Source: Wenzhouxiangella sp.
GTDB lineage: Bacteria; Pseudomonadota; Gammaproteobacteria; Xanthomonadales; Wenzhouxiangellaceae
DNA: 13,021 bases
Direction: 5' to 3'
NCBI GenBank assembly: GCA_007119095.1
Contig: SKQI01000080.1
Span: 1-13,021 of the forward strand
Shown here: positions 1 to 5,728 of the stretch, piece after piece
Layout: the number at the start of each line of letters is the position of its first letter
How positions within the stretch are numbered: the first letter of the stretch is position 1
Program-made: the position numbers and the translations under genes
The notes under the pieces: generated by a model
What the model saw: only the letters and a program-made list of their open reading frames with translations
What the model was told of the DNA's origin: nothing
The model's database searches: none

Positions 1-160
1 ACCGGTTTTCATCAGCCCATGCCTGTTTTGCCAGCAGGCCAACCATCAGCACACAGATGGCAACAATGATCAGGAATGCGGCCTGTACGGACCTGAAGGC
101 GAATTCTTGATAACTCGCACGCGGTTTGCCGAGTTCGCTGATCGATATTGTGGCCTTCAT
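1..160 (-). CDS. N-terminal part of an unidentified single-pass membrane protein (cut by left edge)
   Basis: The reverse strand reads open from an ATG at 160 to the window edge, giving 53 residues that begin MKATISISELGKPRASYQEF. A strong hydrophobic stretch (about residues 30-45, AAFLIIVAICVLMVGLL) follows a short, basic, polar N-terminus, so this is either an inner-membrane anchor or an uncleaved signal segment; the rest lies outside the window. The start is well supported: AAGGGAG sits 6 nt before the ATG, and a sigma70-like promoter lies 80-110 nt upstream (241-270). It follows the diguanylate cyclase on the same strand after a 158-bp gap but seems to have its own promoter. I do not recognise the family and propose no function. 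A longer overlapping reading frame at 12-242 is in another frame and lacks this ribosome-binding site. Confidence 0.6.
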   Translation of the reverse strand, partial: MKATISISELGKPRASYQEFAFRSVQAAFLIIVAICVLMVGLLAKQAWADENR

Positions 161-231
161 GCAGTTCTCCCTTGTTGATTCGGCACCGGCCTCGCCGGCT
201 AGCACAAGTATTTCCCAAACGAACCATCGCT

Positions 232-262
232 GTCGACCTCATTATGACTCTGCATGGTCGAC
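232..262. repeat. Inverted repeat GTCGACC/GGTCGAC flanking the -10 box; possible operator
   Basis: GTCGACC (232-238) and its exact reverse complement GGTCGAC (256-262) are 17 bp apart. One arm lies in the spacer of the promoter at 241-270 and the other covers the predicted transcription start. This geometry is common for repressor operators. The arms are short and GC-rich, so chance is possible; no regulator gene is adjacent. Confidence 0.35.
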
Positions 263-270
263 GTATTCAA
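241..270 (-). promoter_or_regulatory. Candidate sigma70 promoter for the left-edge membrane protein
   Basis: On the minus strand, TTGAAT (265-270) and CATAAT (241-246) are separated by 18 bp. They match the -35 and -10 consensus at 4/6 and 5/6 positions. The predicted transcript would start near 234, giving a leader of about 75 nt before the ATG at 160. The site lies between the stop of the upstream cyclase gene (319) and the next gene, so that gene can be expressed independently. Confidence 0.45.
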
Positions 271-318
271 ACTCACGGGGCGCTGAAACAACTGCCGGTC
301 GGTTAGGGGGCGAGACGG

Positions 319-2082
319 TCAGGCAATCACGTAGCGATCTCGACCGGCCTCCTTGGCCTGGTAAAGGGCCTTGTCGGCACGCCCGCGCAGGCTATCGAGC
401 GAATCGTCGCGCTGCCAGGCTGCAATCCCAAATGACACCGTCACCTCCGGGTCTCCCGCGCGAACGCCATCCGGAGAACGACGACGAAAGGCCTCGACAT
501 CACGGGCGACGCTGGTGACGTCGGAAGCGCTGACCAGCACGGCAAACTCCTCGCCGCCGATTCGTCCCACCAGGGCATCCGGGAAGGTTTGCCGCAAACG
601 CCGCGAGACCTGACCCAATACCTGGTCTCCCTTCTGGTGTCCGAAGCGATCGTTGATATCCTTGAATCGATCAATGTCGGCAAGAATCAAAAAGAGCGAC
701 TTGCCGTCCCTCTCGGCTTCGGCCAGCATCTGCTCAGCGCGCTCGAAAAACCAGCCATGGTTGGCCAGTCCACTCAGGCGGTCCAGCCGCGACAGATGCC
801 GGAAGTGGCTTCGGGTTTTGACAACGCGCGCCAAAAGTGCGCCCAGCAGAGCAATCAGAAACAGGCTCAGGGTCAGAATCACGGTGCGGGCCCGACGCTG
901 CTGGGTGGCGGTCTTGGCTTCCAGGTGCGCAACTCTCGCGCTTTCCTCCAGCAGAGCGATTTGTTGTTCCTTGAAGCGCAGCCCAAAGGCAACTTGCAGG
1001 TAGGCCAGGCGCATGGCTCGCTCATGCCCCAGAAAACGCTCTCGGGCATCGAGATAGGCCTGCAGATGAACCAGGGCCTGCTCGGCATCCCCTTGCAATT
1101 CCGCTCGTCGAGCCATCAGCGTTTCAAGCCTGGCAAGCTGATCCCAAAAGCCGCGCTCAGCAAAGTAAGCCTGCAAGGTTTGCAACTCTTCAGCCTGGTC
1201 CAAACCGAGCAAATCAAGATCAAACTCGGTCTCAACCAGCACCAGCCGCGCTTCAAACTCACCGAGAACATAACCGGTTTCGGCCAGCGACTCGACAGCG
1301 ACAAGGGCCAGTTCATGGGCCTCGTCAAGTCGATTCTCATTACGCAGCAGGTCAGCCAACCCATGCTGCAGCACGCCGGCAAAAAGTCGGTTGCCAAGTG
1401 CAAGGCAGACGCGGATGGCCTCTCGATATTCTTCTTCTGCCTGCTCGACCAGGCCTGCCCATTTGAACACCGGCGAAAAGCGCTGCCTGGCAATGCACTC
1501 GTCGTTGGGCGTATCACTGCTTCTCGCAAGCGCCACGGCCCGCCGCCCATAGGCAAGCGCCTCATCGTATTCACCGACCCGCCCGAACAAGTAGGTGGCC
1601 ATGTTGAAAGTGCCCAGGGCCTGGGCCGGGTCGTTCAGCTCGGCCTCGAGCAGTAGCGCCTGAAGCAAATGCTCAAAGGCCAATTCGTAATCGCGCAGCA
1701 GCACGGCGATATTGGCGCTGAATTGGCGCAGCTGAAGCAGCTGATCGGTTTCGAGGTCGAGCTCCAACAGCCGAGTTGCTCGGTCCAGAGCTTCCAGTGA
1801 CTGATCCTGCAGAGCCAGGTGTCGAGCCTCAAGCAGATGAAAGTCGGCGTAGGCACGCAAATCTGACTGATCGATTCTCGGTGCCAGCTCGTCCAGCAGG
1901 CGCTGCGCATCCCGCCAGTGCTCCTGGTAACTGACCTCGCGAGCATGCTCAAGCGCGGCCCTCAGATCCTGCTCAGCGATGCCGGGGCTGGTCAACAACA
2001 ACCCGAGCAGGAAAGCACCGGTCAAGGCGCAATCCCCCCAGCCCTGTCCAGCATGAGCGTATCCAGGCCTGCCGTTTACCAT
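319..2082 (-). CDS. Diguanylate cyclase (GGDEF) with periplasmic TPR sensor region and one membrane segment
   Basis: Predicted inner-membrane enzyme making cyclic di-GMP from two GTP (587 aa from the ATG at 2082). A signal-like hydrophobic stretch (about 19-36, ending SPGIA) precedes an alpha-helical, Ala/Leu-rich region with TPR-like repeats, clearest around 159-269. A short coiled-coil-like stretch and a transmembrane helix (about 400-421) follow, then a C-terminal GGDEF domain (about 428-587). The active-site signature is GGEEF (509-513), with the metal-binding segment ADIDRFKDIND upstream. The RxxD inhibitory site normally five residues before GGEEF is absent: the position reads FPDA (500-503). 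The frame can start 18 nt earlier at TTG 2100, but a -10-like TAATAT (2113-2118, minus) would put the transcript start very close to it, so I prefer ATG 2082. The TPR region is probably a periplasmic ligand- or protein-binding sensor (inference). The gene diverges from the lipoprotein at 2252. Confidence 0.9.
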   Translation of the reverse strand: MVNGRPGYAHAGQGWGDCALTGAFLLGLLLTSPGIAEQDLRAALEHAREVSYQEHWRDAQRLLDELAPRIDQSDLRAYADFHLLEARHLALQDQSLEALDRATRLLELDLETDQLLQLRQFSANIAVLLRDYELAFEHLLQALLLEAELNDPAQALGTFNMATYLFGRVGEYDEALAYGRRAVALARSSDTPNDECIARQRFSPVFKWAGLVEQAEEEYREAIRVCLALGNRLFAGVLQHGLADLLRNENRLDEAHELALVAVESLAETGYVLGEFEARLVLVETEFDLDLLGLDQAEELQTLQAYFAERGFWDQLARLETLMARRAELQGDAEQALVHLQAYLDARERFLGHERAMRLAYLQVAFGLRFKEQQIALLEESARVAHLEAKTATQQRRARTVILTLSLFLIALLGALLARVVKTRSHFRHLSRLDRLSGLANHGWFFERAEQMLAEAERDGKSLFLILADIDRFKDINDRFGHQKGDQVLGQVSRRLRQTFPDALVGRIGGEEFAVLVSASDVTSVARDVEAFRRRSPDGVRAGDPEVTVSFGIAAWQRDDSLDSLRGRADKALYQAKEAGRDRYVIA

Positions 2083-2239
2083 CCTGAAGTCATCCCTCAA
2101 GTGCCCGTCTAGATATTAACCCTTCAGTCAGCCGGGTTTGAGTCAAATGTGCAAAAACCACCAATCAAGGGCGCTGCCCCATCGCCCGACTGTCATGAAA
2201 CTGCAAAAATCTGAATGCTAATCTGATCGATTGGAAACC

Positions 2240-2244
2240 AGGAG
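2240..2244 (+). promoter_or_regulatory. Ribosome-binding site that fixes the lipoprotein start
   Basis: AGGAG lies 7 nt before ATG 2252. The reading frame also contains an upstream TTG at 2231, but that codon has no such site and would add seven polar residues before the signal peptide. Confidence 0.75.
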
Positions 2245-2251
2245 TCCGACC

Positions 2252-3145
2252 ATGCATGCTCTGCGCCCTTTATTGTTCAGTTCGGGTCTGCTTGCACTCT
2301 TGATTGCCGTCTTGACCGGCTGTGCCGCACCGAGCTCAGGAGATATGGAATCCGGAGACGGACAATATCTTGTTCGAGTATCCCCCGCCGGCCGCGCCGG
2401 CGACACGCTGGGCCACCCGGCGAGCATCGATACGGTATATCTGGAACGGGTGCTTGGCGCCCTGCGCTACCAGGAGGCCGGTCTGCTGGGACGGGCTGCG
2501 TCCAGGCCGGTATTTGACCAGGATGAGATCATCCGCCTGGCCCCGGCACTGAGTCGCGCATTGGCGCAGGCCGCAGCGGCTCAACGAGTTGACTTCATGA
2601 GCCTGGCCGGCTCCAGCGCCAGCTTCGGCAACGCCCGCAAGACCGAAGGCACGGTTTTCGTTGATGAAAACGGGGGCCTGAACATAGCCCTGTCTGCGGT
2701 CCGCCAGGTCATGACCGTAGACGACGACTTCACCCGGTTCCGGGAGATCTCCCTGGGTGACCCCTTGACCGTCGAGCGGGCCATGGTCCATCTCGCCTGG
2801 GAGCAGGATACGTTTATCCCACGGCGCCAGCATGATGGCAGTCGATATCCGATGTGGGTCACGACGGGACTTGACCAGCCTGACGAGCCGGTTTCCAGCC
2901 TGGAAGACGCACCTCAGCCAATGCAGCACGAACGGCCTGCGGCAGTCTCCCGCCCGGCAGCTCCGCCGCCAACCGACAGTACTGCACGCCAGCGGGAAGT
3001 CCCCATTGAAGAAGAAACTTCCTCCACTAGCCCTGAAGCCATCCGCGAGAGGCTGGAGTTTCTCAGGTCACTGTTTGAAGAGGAACTGATTTCGGCCGAG
3101 GATTACGAGCGCGAGCGCGCTCGAGCGCTGCGTCGCCTGGACTAG
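2252..3145 (+). CDS. Putative lipoprotein with C-terminal SHOCT-like domain
   Basis: Predicted lipoprotein of 297 aa. The signal peptide (MHALRPLLFSSGLLALLIAV) ends in a lipobox, L-T-G-C, with the acylated cysteine at residue 24. Residues following the cysteine are Ala-Ala-Pro; there is no Asp at +2, which in enterobacterial rules favours the outer membrane. A central region of about 170 residues shows no motif I recognise. It is followed by a Pro/Ala/Gln-rich linker (about 210-260) and a final helical hairpin (about 263-297, containing RLEFLRSLFEEELISAEDYE). That hairpin matches the pattern of SHOCT domains (L..L..L...G.I...E.e..k..LL), short C-terminal modules thought to mediate oligomerisation or partner binding. 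It is divergently transcribed from the diguanylate cyclase and converges with the epimerase gene. Its function is unknown. Confidence 0.82.
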   Translation: MHALRPLLFSSGLLALLIAVLTGCAAPSSGDMESGDGQYLVRVSPAGRAGDTLGHPASIDTVYLERVLGALRYQEAGLLGRAASRPVFDQDEIIRLAPALSRALAQAAAAQRVDFMSLAGSSASFGNARKTEGTVFVDENGGLNIALSAVRQVMTVDDDFTRFREISLGDPLTVERAMVHLAWEQDTFIPRRQHDGSRYPMWVTTGLDQPDEPVSSLEDAPQPMQHERPAAVSRPAAPPPTDSTARQREVPIEEETSSTSPEAIRERLEFLRSLFEEELISAEDYERERARALRRLD

Positions 3146-3156
3146 TGGGCCACTAG
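3142..3156. repeat. Palindrome spanning the stop codons of two convergent genes
   Basis: CTAGTGGGCCACTAG is a perfect 7-bp inverted repeat around one central base. It contains the TAG of the lipoprotein gene (3143-3145) and, read on the other strand, the TAG of the epimerase gene (3153-3155). It could form a small hairpin (6-bp stem, 3-nt loop) in either transcript, but no T-run follows on either side, so it is at most a weak bidirectional terminator. Confidence 0.4.
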
Positions 3157-4130
3157 CCGGCCAGAGTAGCGTTGATTTCCGCCATGGCATCAGCATAGTC
3201 CACAACAGGGCGCCAACCCAGGCTGGACCGAGCCTTGCCGGCAGGAAACCGATTATCGTGAGCGACCAGATTGAAGGCTTCGCGGGTGATCGGCGGCCGT
3301 GTCGATCGCCCAGTCACGCGCCAGGCCATCTCGAGTGTTGGCGCTAGACCAGCACCCAGCCAGTAAGGCAATGCGCGCGGCCCGGGCGCGTTTACCAGGC
3401 GCGCGATATCGGCAAAATAGCGATGCCAGGTCACCTCGAGCTCATCGCAGCCATTGAAGATCTCGCCCGATGGTGCCCGCTGCTGTGCGGCCAGCAGCAG
3501 CGCGGCGATGCTGCGAACCTGAACCAGGCCTGCGTTGGCCTCTGCAGAGGCCATCAGGCTGGGCGTGCCGCGCTTCAGGGCCTCGCCCAAATCATTCAGC
3601 CAGGGCCCACAACCTGGCCCGTAGATGTTGCCAGGCCTGACAATCACCGAGTCAAGGCCCCGGGTCTGATGGGCTTCCCCAACGAGACGTTCCTGAGCCT
3701 GCTTGGCACGGCCGTAACAGCCCATGGCGCGACCATGAGGAACCGATTCATCACAGGCCCGCTGGCCGATGAAATGTCCGTAAACGGTCACACTGGAGGT
3801 CAGGACCAGGCGTCCGCCGTTTTCGATCACCGCATCGATCACATGCTGTGTACCCTCAACGGTGACCGCCTGGTGGACTGACCAGGGAATCCAGTCGCCG
3901 ACAGCGGCAGCCAGATGCTGGACGACGCCAACACCCTGCATGCAAGCCCTGACATCATCCCGTCGACAGATATTTCCGCGCACGATTTCCACGCGACCTT
4001 CCCAATCGACTGGCACGCTCTCGCCGGGTAACACCAGCGCTCGCACTGCGTGTCCCTCAGCCAGCAAGAGCCGAACCAGTGCTTGTCCAACAAACCCATT
4101 CGCTCCGGTTACCAGGGTCACAGCCATCAT
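3153..4130 (-). CDS. NAD(P)-dependent epimerase/dehydratase (extended SDR family)
   Basis: Soluble 325-aa oxidoreductase of the extended short-chain dehydrogenase/reductase family, usual length for the group. The Rossmann dinucleotide loop TGANGFVG is at residues 8-15, immediately after the first beta strand. The catalytic elements follow: Ser in TSSVTVYG (111-118) and the YxxxK pair Tyr139/Lys143. RPGNIYGPG (165-173) is the conserved substrate-side loop, and the C-terminal LGWRPVVDYADA (305-316) is typical of sugar-epimerase and 3-beta-HSD-like members. The substrate (nucleotide sugar, sterol or other) cannot be told from sequence. Start choice: two consecutive ATGs (4130, 4127) follow GAGG at a reasonable distance. 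It is divergent from the adenosyltransferase gene, sharing a 100-bp region with a palindrome. Nothing links it functionally to its neighbours. Confidence 0.85.
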   Translation of the reverse strand: MMAVTLVTGANGFVGQALVRLLLAEGHAVRALVLPGESVPVDWEGRVEIVRGNICRRDDVRACMQGVGVVQHLAAAVGDWIPWSVHQAVTVEGTQHVIDAVIENGGRLVLTSSVTVYGHFIGQRACDESVPHGRAMGCYGRAKQAQERLVGEAHQTRGLDSVIVRPGNIYGPGCGPWLNDLGEALKRGTPSLMASAEANAGLVQVRSIAALLLAAQQRAPSGEIFNGCDELEVTWHRYFADIARLVNAPGPRALPYWLGAGLAPTLEMAWRVTGRSTRPPITREAFNLVAHDNRFPAGKARSSLGWRPVVDYADAMAEINATLAG

Positions 4131-4152
4131 CTCTGCCTCGCTGATGTGTAGC

Positions 4153-4171
4153 TTGTCGTCCGGGCCGACAA
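4153..4171. promoter_or_regulatory. 19-bp palindrome in a divergent intergenic region; candidate operator
   Basis: TTGTCGTCCGGGCCGACAA consists of TTGTCG and CGACAA around a 7-bp centre that is itself symmetric except for one pair (T4159/C4165). It lies between the divergent starts at 4130 and 4231, and about 20 bp upstream of the extended -10 at 4191-4199, where a transcription factor could act on either gene. The factor is unknown. Confidence 0.45.
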
Positions 4172-4190
4172 CATCGGATAGTCCGCGATC

Positions 4191-4199
4191 TGCGATAAT
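4191..4199 (+). promoter_or_regulatory. Extended -10 promoter element for the adenosyltransferase cluster
   Basis: TGCGATAAT carries the TGn extension plus GATAAT (5/6 match to TATAAT). No good -35 hexamer is found at 16-18 bp upstream, as is usual for extended -10 promoters or activator-dependent ones. Predicted transcript start is near 4206, about 25 nt before the ATG at 4231. Confidence 0.4.
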
Positions 4200-4230
4200 T
4201 CAGGGCTTGTCATAAACGTCGAGCACGCGA

Positions 4231-4782
4231 ATGGGAAACCGGCTTTCGAAAATCTACACCAGAACCGGGGACGACGGCACCACCGGACTGGGCGACGGTT
4301 CACGAACCCAGAAAGATTCGTTGCGCGTCGAAGCTTATGGCACGGTCGACGAACTCAACAGTGCAATCGGCCTGCTTGTCGCACATCTCGACACAGACAG
4401 TCTGAAGGGCATTCTGCTCGATATTCAACATGACCTGTTTGACCTGGGCGGCGAACTCTGCGTGCCGAACATGACGCTGATTGCAGATCGTCATATTGAC
4501 CGTCTCGAACGGGAACTCGATCAACTGAACACCGACCTGCCGCCGCTGAAAGACTTCATTTTGCCAGGCGGCAGCGTGGCTGCGGCCGAGGCGCACCTGG
4601 CCCGGACCATTTGCCGGCGCGCGGAGCGACGGGTCATTTCGCTGGCACGCCAGGAACCCGTCAATGAGCCGGTCATTCGCTATCTGAATCGGCTGTCGGA
4701 TTTGTTGTTCGTTATCGCACGTACCGTAGCTCGAGCCTCCGGGGCAGGTGAAGTGCTTTGGGATCATGAGCGCGACCGATGA
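4231..4782 (+). CDS. PduO-type cob(I)alamin adenosyltransferase
   Basis: Cytoplasmic enzyme that transfers the adenosyl group of ATP to cob(I)alamin, making adenosylcobalamin (coenzyme B12); 183 aa, usual for the stand-alone family. The N-terminal ATP loop is TRTGDDGTTGLGDG (10-23). AYGTVDELNS (35-44) is a family signature. DFILPGG (108-114) holds the Phe that, in characterised PduO enzymes, displaces the lower ligand to give four-coordinate cobalamin. ARTICRRAER (124-133) contains the Arg-Arg-x-Glu ATP-binding residues (129, 130, 132), and YLNRLSD (151-157) carries the conserved Asn153. All key residues look intact. It is the first gene of a plus-strand cluster; its stop codon overlaps the next start as ATGA. 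No strong Shine-Dalgarno is visible before ATG 4231. No cobalamin riboswitch fits in the 100-bp upstream region. The B12-dependent client enzyme is not in the window. Confidence 0.93.
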   Translation: MGNRLSKIYTRTGDDGTTGLGDGSRTQKDSLRVEAYGTVDELNSAIGLLVAHLDTDSLKGILLDIQHDLFDLGGELCVPNMTLIADRHIDRLERELDQLNTDLPPLKDFILPGGSVAAAEAHLARTICRRAERRVISLARQEPVNEPVIRYLNRLSDLLFVIARTVARASGAGEVLWDHERDR

Positions 4783-5693
4783 CCCTGCTTGTCTTGAGCC
4801 ATGGCGACTGCCTGGGCCACCGTCCGCCGGACGGACACCCCGAACGGCCTGCGCGACTCGAAGCCGTCATGCGCGGGCTGGAGCAGCTGGATGATTTGGT
4901 CATCGAGGATGCACGCTCCGTAACCCGGACCGAGCTGGACCTGGCCCACGGGCCGAACTACCTCGACAAGATCGAAAACCTGGACTCGGCAGGCCGGCTG
5001 ATCGCGCTGGATGCCGACACGCATTTCGGCCCGGGCAGTCTGCGCGCCGTCAAGCTGGCAGCAGGTGCTGCTTGCCAGGGAGTCGATCGGGTCATGAAAG
5101 GTGATACTCGCCGAGCCTTTGCAGCGGTTCGCCCTCCCGGCCATCACGCCGAGTCCGCTCGCGCCATGGGTTTTTGCATTTACAGCAACATCGCCATTGC
5201 CGCCTGCCACGCGGCCGCCTGCCACGATCTGGACAGGGTCGCGGTTGTCGACTTTGACGTGCACCATGGCAACGGCAGCGAAGCCATCCTGGCCGGTAAC
5301 GACAAGGTGCTTTTTCTTTCCAGCCATCAGTCACCACTGTATCCGGGCACCGGCCGGCCTGGCGCACCGCATGCCGACAATGTTCGCAACGCCGTTCTGC
5401 CGCCGGCATCGGGCAGCAACGAGTTCCGGGATCTCTGGCTGGAGCATCTGCTGCCGGAAATCGATCGTTACCGACCGCAACTGATCCTGGTATCCGCCGG
5501 TTTCGATGCGCACTGGCGCGACCCGTTGGCGCAGCTTCAACTCAAAGATGACGACTACTACTGGATCGCCGAGCGTCTGGTTGAACTGGCTGACCGGCAC
5601 GCCGCCGGGCGCTTGGTCGCCAGCCTGGAAGGCGGTTACGATCTGCAAGCGCTGGAGGCCAGCGCACTGGCTTTCGCCGAGGCGCTGAACTGA
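4779..5693 (+). CDS. Histone deacetylase / acetylpolyamine amidohydrolase family zinc hydrolase
   Basis: Zinc-dependent deacetylase of the arginase/deacetylase fold, 304 aa, a normal length for bacterial single-domain members. Visible active-site elements are RPPGHHAE (118-125, with the catalytic His pair 122/123), DFDVHHGNG (158-166, zinc ligands Asp160 and His162), SAGFDAH (239-245, third zinc ligand Asp243) and EGGYD (284-288, with the transition-state Tyr287). The N-terminal HPERPARL (20-27) is also typical. All catalytic residues are present, so it should be active. Bacterial members deacetylate acetylpolyamines, acetoin-system proteins or other small molecules; the substrate is undetermined. 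The next gene contains a spermidine-synthase-like domain, which makes an acetylated amine an attractive guess. The start ATG overlaps the adenosyltransferase stop (ATGA), implying translational coupling. Its own stop overlaps a downstream ATG (TGATG). Confidence 0.9.
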   Translation: MTLLVLSHGDCLGHRPPDGHPERPARLEAVMRGLEQLDDLVIEDARSVTRTELDLAHGPNYLDKIENLDSAGRLIALDADTHFGPGSLRAVKLAAGAACQGVDRVMKGDTRRAFAAVRPPGHHAESARAMGFCIYSNIAIAACHAAACHDLDRVAVVDFDVHHGNGSEAILAGNDKVLFLSSHQSPLYPGTGRPGAPHADNVRNAVLPPASGSNEFRDLWLEHLLPEIDRYRPQLILVSAGFDAHWRDPLAQLQLKDDDYYWIAERLVELADRHAAGRLVASLEGGYDLQALEASALAFAEALN

Positions 5694-5725
5694 TGCCGCT
5701 CGTGTTGGACCAAGTTGACCGCTGA
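5693..5725 (+). other. Ten-codon leader ORF, or interrupted true start of the fusion gene
   Basis: The hydrolase stop TGA (5691-5693) overlaps an ATG (5693-5695) preceded by GAGG at 5679-5682. From this ATG ten codons (MPLVLDQVDR) lead to a TGA at 5723-5725. The frame is the same as that of the large membrane protein, which resumes at TTG 5729. It is therefore either a short coupling peptide, or the original start of the fusion gene now cut by one in-frame stop, or a sequence error. No selenocysteine insertion element is evident after the TGA. Confidence 0.4.
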
Positions 5726-5728
5726 TCG

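Noticed and set aside
589..1656. Long plus-strand reading frame (355 aa) antisense to the diguanylate cyclase gene
   Set aside because: The composition is Gln/Leu-rich with no recognisable motif and no ribosome-binding site, and the opposite strand has clear GGDEF and TPR sequence. It is a GC-rich shadow frame.
2336..2929. Minus-strand reading frame of 197 aa antisense to the lipoprotein gene
   Set aside because: The plus strand has a signal peptide, lipobox and ribosome-binding site; the antisense frame has none of these.
4131..4230. Cobalamin riboswitch upstream of the adenosyltransferase gene
   Set aside because: The intergenic region is only 100 bp, the likely leader is about 25 nt, and no B12-box-like sequence was recognised.
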